Below, piece by piece: positions 54,925-63,850 of a stretch of 64,000 nt of DNA. The DNA lies in NCBI GenBank assembly GCA_004557385.1, contig SFEA01000011.1:75269-139268 (forward strand), in the 5' to 3' direction. The notes beneath the pieces were generated by a model. That model was not told the DNA's origin. It did not search any database and saw nothing but the letters and a program-made list of their open reading frames with translations. The translations under genes and the position numbers were made by a program. The stretch is from Bacteroidales bacterium (lineage in GTDB: Bacteria; Bacteroidota; Bacteroidia; Bacteroidales; Muribaculaceae). Numbering within the stretch: position 1 is the stretch's first letter; each line of letters begins with the position of its first letter.

Positions 54925-57900
54925 TTATCGCACTAATTTCAGTGTCTTGGTTTCGCCGCCGGCGTGGCACACCACGATGTATATGCCGTGGACAAGTGAC
55001 GAAAGACTGAGTTCGGTGACGTTCTTGGCAGAAACCACAAGTCGGCTGTTGAGGTCGTAAACGTCAATGTCAGCTTTGTGCGACGATTGCACCGAGCCGG
55101 CAACGTAGTTCACGGTCCACTCGTCGTGTTCGGTCACTTCTATGGCATCGGTGTAGACTTTATGCTGAATCGTATAAGCAGCCAAACCGTTGCTCGGCAC
55201 ATAGAAGTAGATGTTTTCGCTGCTCTTCGACGAGTCGGTGCTGCTGGTTACCGTTTCGTGGTCGATTAATGCATCGGCGTAGAAGCTGTATTCCGAGCCC
55301 AAGCCGCCTTGAGGCACAGTCCACTTGACGTCGAGCGAGCTGTAATCCCAGTTGCTGTTGGCAGTGGCGATGATGAAATCGTTAGGCCCGCCGTAGTTGT
55401 TGCTGTCGCCGGTTTGATAAACCGGGTTGTTTGGATACACCATATAGTTGACCTTGTTGTAGGTGAAGAATGTGAATCCGTTGGCATATTCGTTTTCGGC
55501 GATGGTGGCTGACGAAGCATTGCCGAAGCTGTCGAGCATATTTCCGGTGGTGAACGAGTAGCGTGCCGGCATTGTTGCAGCCGAGTTTACGTATAATGTG
55601 TTTTCGTCAATCGGGAAGACGCGTATCGACAAGTTGTCGAAATCGGATGTCGACGGGTAAACGGCGTTGAGGGTTACAATCTCCGAAGTGATGTTTGAAG
55701 CCGAGTTGACTGTCCAGCGCACCACTTGGTTGGTTTTCGACAAACCGGCAAACACATAGAACGGATAGGTGTTCACGTCGCCATAAACGGCGCAGTGGTC
55801 CACGCGGCCACCTCCGCTATAGGTGAGCGAAGCCGCGAGGGTGGCGTCGCCGGTGGCTTTGTTGATGCTGTAAAGCTTCAGCGGAGCGCTCGAGAGGTTG
55901 AGCGACAGGTTCGACACGAGCAGGTTGCCGGCGTTGTCCTTGAGCACGTCGTTGCAGGGGAAGTAGGAGCATTGCACGGTGCTTGGCAGCGCCAGACGGC
56001 TGATGAATTCGCCGGTGAGGGCGTTGTAGCGGTCGACGTAGCAGTCGGCAGTGCTGCTGTTGGCAGAGCGAGCCGAGAGATAGATGATGTTGTCGATCAC
56101 GCACATGCTGCGGTTGGTGCTCCATGTGGCATTGTCGGGCAGATTGTTGAAATCATCGTCGACCGAACGCATCCACAGGTTGGTGATAGCCACCGATTCT
56201 TGGCTTCCGTAGGTGGCGGGGTCTTTCTTGATTTCGTATCCCGATTCGTTGCCGGCAATCTGGAATGTGAACTTGCGGGCTTCGGAATCGGTGTCGATGC
56301 AACCGGCTTTCGAAGTGGTAACTTTCCAGTAGTAGGTGCCTCGAGGCAGGTCGCTTTCGCTCACGGAGTATTGCACGGTGCTGCCCGAGGTGGTGAAGCC
56401 GGTGGTGACATCGATAATGGCGTCGGTGAATTGCGACGAGGTCGACACCATCAGACGGTAGCCATCGGCAGCAACGGCAGTGAATGCAAAGGTGAAAGCC
56501 TCGGTGATTGTGGCATTGTTTTCGGGGGTCTTGAGTGTGACTTGCGGAGCAGCTTCGCGCTTAGGCGTGTTGAATGTCCAAGCCAGTGTGGTGGTTGTCT
56601 TGTAGCCGGTCTTGGTGGCGGTGATGCGCCAGTAGTAAGTGCCGTTGTAACGCAGCTTGCTCATGTCCACTGTTGCGCTGGTGGCAGTGGTGGTTTGGCT
56701 CAGCACGGTTTGCTCGAAGGCAGCGTCGGAAGCGATTTCCAGTTTATATGAAGCGCCGTCAACGCCTTTCCAGCTGAATATGATTGATGCTTCGTCGGGC
56801 ACAGTGGCTCCGTTGACAGGCGACGAGAGCGATAGCGGGCTGATGGCGTCGAACTCGGCAGTGGCAAACTGAGCCACGTCGCTTGCAGCGTCTTCTTTGC
56901 CGGTTTGCGAGGTGATGATGTGCCAATAATATGTGGTGTTTTCGTTGAGGTCGCCGGCGTTGAGTGTGATGCTGCTGGCGGTTATGCCCGACTTGTTTAT
57001 GACGGGGTTAGTGAGGTCGCTCGAGGTGCTCACCTGCAAGGTGTAGGTGGCAGCATCGGCAGCCGCGCTCCAAGTGAAGGTGACAGGTTGCTTAACCGTA
57101 GCTCCGCCAACGGGCGAGGTGAGGGTGACTTTTTCGGCAGGGGTGACGTTGTCGGTGCTGTAGCGGGCTTCGTATTCGTTGCCGTAGCGGTCGAGTGCAC
57201 ACACGGCGTAGTAATATCCGCTCACTTTTTCGGTGGGCAGATAGCAGTAGTTAGAATAGTAGATGCCCACTAAATAGTCGGAGAGGATGCCGCCGTCGGC
57301 GGTGCTCATTATGTTTGCCTTGCTTACGCTCGACGGAATGGCGTAAACCGAGTAACGGTAGCCGTCGCCCAGCGTATTCCAAAAGATGCCGCCGTTGGCA
57401 TCGGGTGCGGTGCTCAGGTTGCTCACTTTGCCGGGGTCGGTGGCTGTTTTCCAAGTGATTGCCGGTGGCAATGCTTTTTTCTGGAATTTATTTGCCAATA
57501 GCCATTCGCCAAGACCCGACACCGTCTTGCCGCTGATTTTGTTGTGTGAATAGAACACGCATCCAGCGGCGTTGTTCTGGGTGTAGTCGCGCGACAGCTG
57601 CACCTGTTTGCCCACTTCCTGATAGTTAGATGTGGTGTTTGCCGAGCCTAGGAACGAGATTGAATGGCTGGCATAGTGGTGGCGACCGAATTGCTTAGCC
57701 ACCTTACTCCACCAGTTGGTCATCGGTCCGAATGGGTTGGTGCTGTGTGTGGTTATCCAGTAGAGTTGGGGAGAGATGTAGTCGATGGTGCCTTCTTTGA
57801 GCCAGGCAACGGGGTCGGAGAAGATGCCGTCGTACTGCCAGTCGCTTGCCTTGCAATAGTTGCTGAGGGGCTCCACGCCGTGGCTGGCAGCCACCGACGA

Positions 57901-58719
57901 GCTCGAGCAGGCGGCGCCGGCGGGCGAGATGCCGAATCGCACCCAAGGCTTGGTTGCTTGAATCATATTGTAGACGTCAGCCACCATTTGGTTGACGTTC
58001 TTGCGGCGCCAGTCGCCCATGCTGAGTCCCGAGCCCGAACTTTGCCACAGGCTGTAGTCGCCGGCAGCCGATGTCGATGGTATTCCGTTTGGATAGAAAT
58101 AGTCGTCGAACACCAGTCCGTCAACATCGTAGTTGTTCACTATTTCGCGGCACACGTCAACGATGCGTTGGCGGGCAGCCGGAATGCCGGGGTTGAGGAT
58201 GATGGTGGTGCTGGTGGTGCCGTTGTTGTCGGATGACGAGGTATAGCTCAGCAGCCATCCGCTGTTGCTGATTTGTTGGTCTTGTGTGGTGCTCCAATTG
58301 GTGCCCGTCGACCAGCGGTAGGGGTTCACCCAAGCGTGGCACTCAATGCCGCGCTTGTGGCACTCGGCAACGACGTATTCCAAGGGGTCCCAACCGGGGT
58401 CGGAGCCGCGTGAGCCGGTGAGGTAGCTCGACCATGGTTCGTAGCTCGATTTATACATAGCGTCGCACATCGAACGCACCTGAAAAAACACTGCGTTGAA
58501 GCCGTCGGCTTGCAGCTGGTCGAGGTAGCCGTCCATTTCTGCTTTTTGCGATGCTTGGGCTGAGGCCGAGGTTCCTTGTGTTGATGGCCAGTCGATTGCA
58601 TACACTGTAGTTAGCCACACCGAGCGCATCTCACGTTTGGTGTATGTGTCGGCGCTTATGCTGCTTGCGCCAAGCAATGTAATTGACAACATTGCCAAAA
58701 AAATCCTTCGTAGTGACAT
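54925..58719 (-). CDS. Very large GHL10 glycosyl hydrolase with Ig repeats, propeller-like region and sorting tail
   Basis: 1264 aa with a signal peptide ending near 23. The GHL10 barrel (about 28-440) resembles 45330-48110: EMRSVWLTTVYAIDWPS, NAVFFQVRSMCDAMY, IECHAWVNPYRW and VDGLVFDDYFYP. Four Ig/Fn3-like repeats (about 540-830), each starting with a P-x-x-GATV/NNATI-type strand, follow. Residues about 850-1180 form a beta-rich propeller-like region. The last 70 residues (DVYDLNSRLVV ... LVHGIYIVVCHAGGETKTLKL, abbreviated) resemble a type A sorting domain. Probably exported to or beyond the outer membrane. Substrate inferred to be a bacterial cell-wall or amino-sugar glycan. Confidence 0.82.
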   Translation of the reverse strand: MSLRRIFLAMLSITLLGASSISADTYTKREMRSVWLTTVYAIDWPSTQGTSASAQASQKAEMDGYLDQLQADGFNAVFFQVRSMCDAMYKSSYEPWSSYLTGSRGSDPGWDPLEYVVAECHKRGIECHAWVNPYRWSTGTNWSTTQDQQISNSGWLLSYTSSSDNNGTTSTTIILNPGIPAARQRIVDVCREIVNNYDVDGLVFDDYFYPNGIPSTSAAGDYSLWQSSGSGLSMGDWRRKNVNQMVADVYNMIQATKPWVRFGISPAGAACSSSSVAASHGVEPLSNYCKASDWQYDGIFSDPVAWLKEGTIDYISPQLYWITTHSTNPFGPMTNWWSKVAKQFGRHHYASHSISFLGSANTTSNYQEVGKQVQLSRDYTQNNAAGCVFYSHNKISGKTVSGLGEWLLANKFQKKALPPAITWKTATDPGKVSNLSTAPDANGGIFWNTLGDGYRYSVYAIPSSVSKANIMSTADGGILSDYLVGIYYSNYCYLPTEKVSGYYYAVCALDRYGNEYEARYSTDNVTPAEKVTLTSPVGGATVKQPVTFTWSAAADAATYTLQVSTSSDLTNPVINKSGITASSITLNAGDLNENTTYYWHIITSQTGKEDAASDVAQFATAEFDAISPLSLSSPVNGATVPDEASIIFSWKGVDGASYKLEIASDAAFEQTVLSQTTTATSATVDMSKLRYNGTYYWRITATKTGYKTTTTLAWTFNTPKREAAPQVTLKTPENNATITEAFTFAFTAVAADGYRLMVSTSSQFTDAIIDVTTGFTTSGSTVQYSVSESDLPRGTYYWKVTTSKAGCIDTDSEARKFTFQIAGNESGYEIKKDPATYGSQESVAITNLWMRSVDDDFNNLPDNATWSTNRSMCVIDNIIYLSARSANSSTADCYVDRYNALTGEFISRLALPSTVQCSYFPCNDVLKDNAGNLLVSNLSLNLSSAPLKLYSINKATGDATLAASLTYSGGGRVDHCAVYGDVNTYPFYVFAGLSKTNQVVRWTVNSASNITSEIVTLNAVYPSTSDFDNLSIRVFPIDENTLYVNSAATMPARYSFTTGNMLDSFGNASSATIAENEYANGFTFFTYNKVNYMVYPNNPVYQTGDSNNYGGPNDFIIATANSNWDYSSLDVKWTVPQGGLGSEYSFYADALIDHETVTSSTDSSKSSENIYFYVPSNGLAAYTIQHKVYTDAIEVTEHDEWTVNYVAGSVQSSHKADIDVYDLNSRLVVSAKNVTELSLSSLVHGIYIVVCHAGGETKTLKLVR

Positions 58720-58862
58720 TGATTAACTGTTTAATGATTAAATGGTTTGCGAATTTAGTGAAATAATTTTTTACAATAACTAATGGTTTTCGCCAAATTC
58801 GTTTCGTTATTATATGTTTAGATTTATTTAACAATTTTTGCAGCTGTATGCCCGCTTTTTGT

Positions 58863-60767
58863 CTATAAATTTTTGCTCACGAAGTTGCCGTTGATGTCCA
58901 CCTGTTTGCGACTGAAGGGCTTTAGTACGGCATCGATGAGCACAGCATATTCGCCTCGGGTGATTGGCTGCTCGGGCTGCGGTTGGGTGGCAAAATGTTG
59001 CTGCCAAGTTTTGTGCAGCAGCGCCTTTGCTTTGCGCTTCGACATCATCCGCTCTTCTTTGGCAACGTGTGCAATGGCGTCGTAGGCTTGGCTGACGCTC
59101 ACGGCTTGAGAGTCGGCTGTATAGTTGAGTTTATGACTCGGGTAAACGGTGTGCAGCAGCGCCAGCGATTGACGTGTGAGCACGCTGTCGGCACCTATCC
59201 AAAACTGGTTCGACCAGCCCACGCGCTTGCCTTCGCCATGCAGCAATCCGGTGCACGCCACTCGTTGCAGCGGAGCAAACAAGGGCGATTGCACTTCGGC
59301 GTCGAGCAGCGGCATCAGGTAGCCTCCGGCATCGAGCACAGCATTTTGCACATCTCTCACAGCCACGCCATTCACGTCGCCGCCTTGCTTCACCGCCAGC
59401 GCAGCCAGTGCTCCGGCTGCGGTGCCGAGTTGCATCACCACCGGTTGCAGGCGTGTGGTGCCGTTGATGATGTTGCTCACCGACACCGATTTCTCTGCCA
59501 CAATCATTCGGCTCACGCCTTGCGGAATCATTACGCCCAGAGGCACGCCAAACGACGGAATGGGGTGGAAATAGAGCCGCGGCAGGCGTTCGCTGCCGGT
59601 GTACCGCGAGTGGTGATGGTCGACGGGATAGTCGCCAACGGCGATGTTGGTGCGATATAGCGAGGCGCTGTAGGGCGAATGAGCGTGATTGTAGGTGAAT
59701 CGCACCAAGCCGTGTATGCGGCGCGATTCGCGGTGGTAGGGTATCAGCGGCAGATGGTCGGGCGTGGGATATTCGTCGTCGGCAATGCCGATGGTGTTGT
59801 AGCCTAATTCGTGTTGCAGAAAATACACGAAGCACAGTGTGTGGTGCTTGGCGCGCTCAATGGCTTTGCGTCGGTCGGCGTGGCTCATTTCCACGATGTT
59901 GGCATAGAAGTCGTTGCCTTCGATGGGCCAGTTTATCATGTATTTGTTGCCGGGCAATCGGCCGTAGCTCAGCATCATGTCCTTTTGCCACAGCCGGTCG
60001 GGTTCGCGCGGATTGGTGCACAGCGGGTTGGCGCAGCAGCAGGCAAACAGGCTCGGGTCGTAGCCAGCCGGGCGCTGTATGGTGACGTCGTGGTCGTATT
60101 GCTTGAGCGTGGCAGTGAAAGTCATGTCCTGAACAATGTTGTTTGCGCTGTCGGGGGCGATGTCCTCGCCGGTGAGGTGCTTGCTCTCCATGCCAAGGTC
60201 GTATTTCACGCCAGCCAGGGCAGCCACGTCGCCCAGCTCGGTGGCGTCGATAATCACCATAGCGTCCACCGTGAGGGTGTCGGTTGCTGCGGCGTTTAAG
60301 CCCACAAAAGTCCAATGCTCGTCGGGGTGCTGAACCACTTTCAGCGGTCGGTAGCCATGCATAACGCGCAGCTGCTTCTGCTTTGCAGCAATGTTATGGA
60401 AAATGCGGTTGCCCACGCTTGGCTCGAACTGCACGTTGCTCACCCAGCCGGTTTTCAGGGCGTCGAGGCTGCCGTAGTGGGTGGCGAGGCTGTCGAGAAA
60501 CTCGCCCCAGAACGAGGCGCGCAGGTTATAGTTGCCGTCGACGGCGCTCACACCGGCAGCGGTGAGCATGCCGCCAAGCCACGGAGTTTCTTCAACAATC
60601 ATCGCATCCACACCCATGCGCGCCGCTTGCACACCGGCAGCAATGCCGCTTGTGCCGCCGCCCACCACCAGCACTTGAGTGGAGCAGCGCCGCGATGCCG
60701 ATTGGGCTGATGCCACCACGAGCAACAAGCCCACCATTGCCAAAACGATGCGATGAATTGCCGCCAT
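58863..60767 (-). CDS. Secreted FAD-dependent oxidoreductase
   Basis: 634 aa with an N-terminal signal sequence (MAAIHRIVLAMVGLLLVVASA) and a Rossmann FAD site VLVVGGGTSGIAAGVQAARMG (residues about 33-53). VIIDATELGDVAALAG and RMIVAEKSVSVSNIINGTTRLQ fit the FAD_oxidored family, whose PUL-linked members are often labelled 'xanthan lyase' without evidence of lyase activity. It would oxidise a glycan-derived substrate in the periplasm; substrate unknown. A C-terminal extension (about 500-634) resembles an SLH-like or helical region. 47 bp downstream of the ROK gene, so possibly co-transcribed. Confidence 0.82.
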   Translation of the reverse strand: MAAIHRIVLAMVGLLLVVASAQSASRRCSTQVLVVGGGTSGIAAGVQAARMGVDAMIVEETPWLGGMLTAAGVSAVDGNYNLRASFWGEFLDSLATHYGSLDALKTGWVSNVQFEPSVGNRIFHNIAAKQKQLRVMHGYRPLKVVQHPDEHWTFVGLNAAATDTLTVDAMVIIDATELGDVAALAGVKYDLGMESKHLTGEDIAPDSANNIVQDMTFTATLKQYDHDVTIQRPAGYDPSLFACCCANPLCTNPREPDRLWQKDMMLSYGRLPGNKYMINWPIEGNDFYANIVEMSHADRRKAIERAKHHTLCFVYFLQHELGYNTIGIADDEYPTPDHLPLIPYHRESRRIHGLVRFTYNHAHSPYSASLYRTNIAVGDYPVDHHHSRYTGSERLPRLYFHPIPSFGVPLGVMIPQGVSRMIVAEKSVSVSNIINGTTRLQPVVMQLGTAAGALAALAVKQGGDVNGVAVRDVQNAVLDAGGYLMPLLDAEVQSPLFAPLQRVACTGLLHGEGKRVGWSNQFWIGADSVLTRQSLALLHTVYPSHKLNYTADSQAVSVSQAYDAIAHVAKEERMMSKRKAKALLHKTWQQHFATQPQPEQPITRGEYAVLIDAVLKPFSRKQVDINGNFVSKNL

Positions 60768-60814
60768 TCTTCAAGATGATTAGTGTGGCTTGAATTTGTT
60801 AAATTGATTATTGA

Positions 60815-62023
60815 TTAATTATCGAACATGTGCGCGCGCGAAAGCATGCACGAGCCCATCAAACCGGCGCTGTCGGCAAGTTCCGAGAGCGTGATGCGAG
60901 TGTCCTGGTTGACCAGGTTGAGCGAGTGCTTGCGAATGGCTGAACGCACGGGTTGCAGCAGATAGTCGCCGGCAGCTGCCATGATGCCGCCAATCACCAC
61001 CAGCTCAGGGTTGAAGATGTTGATTAGCCCGGCGATGTTCTTGCCAAGGTTTTCGCCTATTTCCTCCACGATGTCGATGCTCAGCACGTCCTCTTTGGCA
61101 ATGGCATCCATTATGTCGTCGAGTTCAAGGCTCGAAATATCGCCGTTCTTATAGTCGAGCAGGCACGATGTCTCGCCGTTTTGCAGGCGTTGCACCAGCT
61201 TGCGATAGAATGCTCTGCCCGATGCTTCGGTTTCCAAGCAGCCTTTTTTGCCGCAGTGGCACAGCACCTCGTTGTCGAAAGCCGGGATGTGGCCGAATTC
61301 GCCGGCAAAGCCCGATTTGCCGGTGTACAATTTGCCGTCGATAATAATTCCCAAGCCCAAACCCCAGCTGACGTTGATGAACAGCACGTTGCGCTCGTGG
61401 CGGGCTGCTCCGCACACAAATTCGCCGTAGGTCATGGCGCGAGTGTCGTTGTCGACGCTTACGGGATAGCCCAAGCGCTTTTGCAGCAACTCCGACAGTG
61501 GGCGGTCGCTGAAATTGAAATATGTGTAGCTGTAGCCTTGTTCGGTGTTGACGCGTCCCGAAAGGTTCACATTGATGTTCATGATTTTCTTGCGGTCGAC
61601 GGTGAGCGAGTCGATGAACTGCGATATTTTTTCGCATATTTCCTCGAGGCCTTCGGGCGAATTGTCGAACTTATATTTCACGTCGAGTGCTTGCTCAATC
61701 ATGTCGCCTTTCATGTCAATCACGCCCATGCTTATGGTGAATTGCTTGACGTCGATGCCTACAAAGTAGCCGCAATCGGCACATAAGCCGTAAAGAAGCG
61801 GGTGGCGGCCGCCGTTGGTCTCCAGTTTGCCGAAGGTTTGTATGTAACCGGCTGCGCACATCTCTTCAACTTGCTTGGTCACTGTGGGGACGCTCAGGTC
61901 GAGGTCCTTGGCAAGGTTGGTGATGGTGCTGTTGCCGTTGATGATGTAGTGCTTGAAGATACGTTTCTTGATGAATGCGCTCTTGCTGCCGTTTCCGATA
62001 GCATCAGTAAGGTTGTTATGCAT
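60815..62023 (-). CDS. ROK-family transcriptional regulator (NagC/Mlc-like)
   Basis: 402 aa. An N-terminal winged helix-turn-helix (about 15-75: TITNLAKDLDLSVPTVTKQ) precedes a ROK sugar-binding domain with GEFGHIP (His245) and the structural zinc motif CHCGKKGCLE (Cys255, Cys257, Cys262). The ATP-binding loop is GIDVKQF rather than DIGGT, so it should bind sugar without being a kinase. It is the only sugar-responsive regulator gene seen near the two PULs, and is divergent from the 62411 gene. Amino-sugar sensing, as in NagC, is a reasonable guess. Confidence 0.88.
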   Translation of the reverse strand: MHNNLTDAIGNGSKSAFIKKRIFKHYIINGNSTITNLAKDLDLSVPTVTKQVEEMCAAGYIQTFGKLETNGGRHPLLYGLCADCGYFVGIDVKQFTISMGVIDMKGDMIEQALDVKYKFDNSPEGLEEICEKISQFIDSLTVDRKKIMNINVNLSGRVNTEQGYSYTYFNFSDRPLSELLQKRLGYPVSVDNDTRAMTYGEFVCGAARHERNVLFINVSWGLGLGIIIDGKLYTGKSGFAGEFGHIPAFDNEVLCHCGKKGCLETEASGRAFYRKLVQRLQNGETSCLLDYKNGDISSLELDDIMDAIAKEDVLSIDIVEEIGENLGKNIAGLINIFNPELVVIGGIMAAAGDYLLQPVRSAIRKHSLNLVNQDTRITLSELADSAGLMGSCMLSRAHMFDN

Positions 62024-62410
62024 ATTTTTAAAAATTTTGCTTTGATGTGCAAATATAAATAAAACTTTTTAATTATCTTACACATTATAAGGGATAATTA
62101 GTAAAAAAATTTTCTAACATACGAAAATCTTAGTTAATATTTTTGAAATGATAATTGTGGTTTGCTTGTGCTTCGTTAATTTTTCGAGTGCGGTAATGAC
62201 TGCAAATAGGCGAAAAATGGAGGTTTTTTATGTTGTGCAGCATAAATTTTGTGTTTCTTAACAATTAAAAATATTTATTTACATAAATTTGTTGGCGGTT
62301 GCTTGTTTAATCCGAAGTTATTGTGTTATTTTGCGCTCGTATAACCGGCTGTAGTGACCGGGGATACAAAGTGATATTAACAATTAATCAATAAACTAAA
62401 CTTTTCGATT
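62024..62410. promoter_or_regulatory. Divergent promoter region of the ROK gene and secreted-protein gene
   Basis: AT-rich, no ORF. Minus strand: TATATTTG (62057-62050) gives a start about 20 nt before the ROK ATG. Plus strand: CTTG (62302-62305), 21 nt, then TATTTTG (62327-62333), a near-consensus promoter about 75 nt before the 62411 ATG. Confidence 0.45.
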
Positions 62411-63640
62411 ATGAAAAAATTTTTACTTCTTGGAGCAGCTGCAATGTTGGCTGGCTCGGTAAATGCACAAACCATCACTGGTAAGATGACCCTCGACTGG
62501 GAACATTCAATGGCTGACCACACTGGAGCAGAAACTCGTAGTATTGGTCAGTTGGGAAAACAAGCCCTTGTGCCAAATTATACAACTGGTAAACTTGAAG
62601 TTTGGGATGCAACCGGTAAAGTTAAGGAATACGACGTAAACACTTGGCTTACTGCAAACAAAGCAGATATTAATCCGGATGATGGAGCTGCTTATACAAT
62701 GGGTAGAGGTGTTTCTACCGACGAAGCCGGTAATATTATTGTAAACTTGCAATTCCCTGGTGTGGTAAGTTCTACGAAATTTCTTGCAATCAAGCCGGAT
62801 GGAACAATGAAATATATTCCATGTGAATTCCCAAGTGCATTGGGCGCAACAAATGGTCGTATGGACTTCCTTGGTGACAAGAGTGCCGGTGATGTGTTCA
62901 ATAATGGTTTTATTGTTGCATGCCCTAATACAGTGCAATATGCAGTGGTTTACAATATTTTTGAAGGAGAACAAGACACGGAATTCTCTTATGGCGTAAA
63001 GATTGGAGATGCTGAAAATACTGAATCATGGAATACCGAATCTTCGGCAATTTTCTTGGAACCATTAGCTGCTGATGCTCAGCATGCGCCTAAGTTTATT
63101 GCTCGTAACCGCAACATGGCAGGTTACCGTTTGAGTGCTGACGGTGAATCGGCAATGCAAAAAATTACTTTGCCTGATGGAAGCACACTTGGATTTGGTA
63201 TAGCATCAACAACTAACTTCACTGCATTCACTGTCGGCGGCGAATCGTATGTAGTTGGAAATCAGCCAGACCCGAGTAAATCAGACCCTACAAGTATATC
63301 GGCTCGCACTCACTATTGGGAAGTTAAGAAAGTGTCTACTGGTGAAACCATGGCAACTTGGTCAATGCCTACAGGCGAAGCTTGTGACTATAACGTAGGT
63401 TTTGCATCATCGGTTAATGAAGATGGCAGTGTAAACATCTATCAATTCAACAAAGGTATCCGTTTGGCAAAGTATACTCTTGCTGCCGATTTCACGGGCA
63501 TCAACAACGTGATTGCTGACGCTGACGAAAACGCACCTGTTGAATACTACAACTTGCAAGGTGTAAAGGTTGAAAAGCCTGAAAACGGCATCTTCATCAA
63601 GAAGCAAGGCGCCAAGGCAACAAAGATTGTTGCCGAATAA
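62411..63640 (+). CDS. Secreted protein of unknown function with sorting-type tail
   Basis: 409 aa with a signal peptide MKKFLLLGAAAMLAGSVNAQ. The body (about 25-360) is beta-rich, with GRGVSTDEAGNIIVNL and FLAIKPDGTMKYI repeats suggesting a propeller. I do not recognise the family. The last 43 residues (ENAPVEYYNLQGVKVEKPEN, then GIFIKKQG) are almost identical to the amidase tail at 52680-52800. The gene is visibly richer in A and T at third codon positions than its neighbours. Own promoter, divergent from the ROK regulator. Confidence 0.75.
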   Translation: MKKFLLLGAAAMLAGSVNAQTITGKMTLDWEHSMADHTGAETRSIGQLGKQALVPNYTTGKLEVWDATGKVKEYDVNTWLTANKADINPDDGAAYTMGRGVSTDEAGNIIVNLQFPGVVSSTKFLAIKPDGTMKYIPCEFPSALGATNGRMDFLGDKSAGDVFNNGFIVACPNTVQYAVVYNIFEGEQDTEFSYGVKIGDAENTESWNTESSAIFLEPLAADAQHAPKFIARNRNMAGYRLSADGESAMQKITLPDGSTLGFGIASTTNFTAFTVGGESYVVGNQPDPSKSDPTSISARTHYWEVKKVSTGETMATWSMPTGEACDYNVGFASSVNEDGSVNIYQFNKGIRLAKYTLAADFTGINNVIADADENAPVEYYNLQGVKVEKPENGIFIKKQGAKATKIVAE

Positions 63641-63704
63641 TTCTTGCAACCAATGCGGGACTTGCCCTTGGGCATCCGTCCCCGATTAATCAATAAAACC
63701 CCAC

Positions 63705-63737
63705 AAGAGGCAGTTGCCATCGCGGCAGCTGCCTCTT
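63705..63737 (+). terminator. Hairpin after the 62411 gene
   Basis: AAGAGGCAGTTGCC (63705-63718) pairs with GGCAGCTGCCTCTT (63724-63737) with one G-U pair. Only a short GTTT follows, so termination efficiency is uncertain. Confidence 0.6.
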
Positions 63738-63760
63738 GCCGTTTCCCCACTGTGCTGTAG

Positions 63761-63810
63761 GGGCGTATGGCAATACGCACTAAAGGTCTCTCGCAGAAAC
63801 CGCAGAACGG
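63761..63810. repeat. GGGCGTAT hairpin and half MITE-like element
   Basis: GGGCGTATGGCAATACGCAC at 63761-63780 (hairpin with one mismatch), then TCTCTCGCAGAAACCGCAGA from about 63786. Same order of parts as at 16580-16646 but reversed. Confidence 0.55.
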
Positions 63811-63850
63811 GGAAATATAATAAGCGCTGGAGGTGCTTGACCATGCTTAA

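Noticed and set aside
58863..60767. 'Xanthan lyase' as the function of the FAD protein
   Set aside because: The sequence shows an FAD-binding Rossmann fold; no lyase domain is visible.
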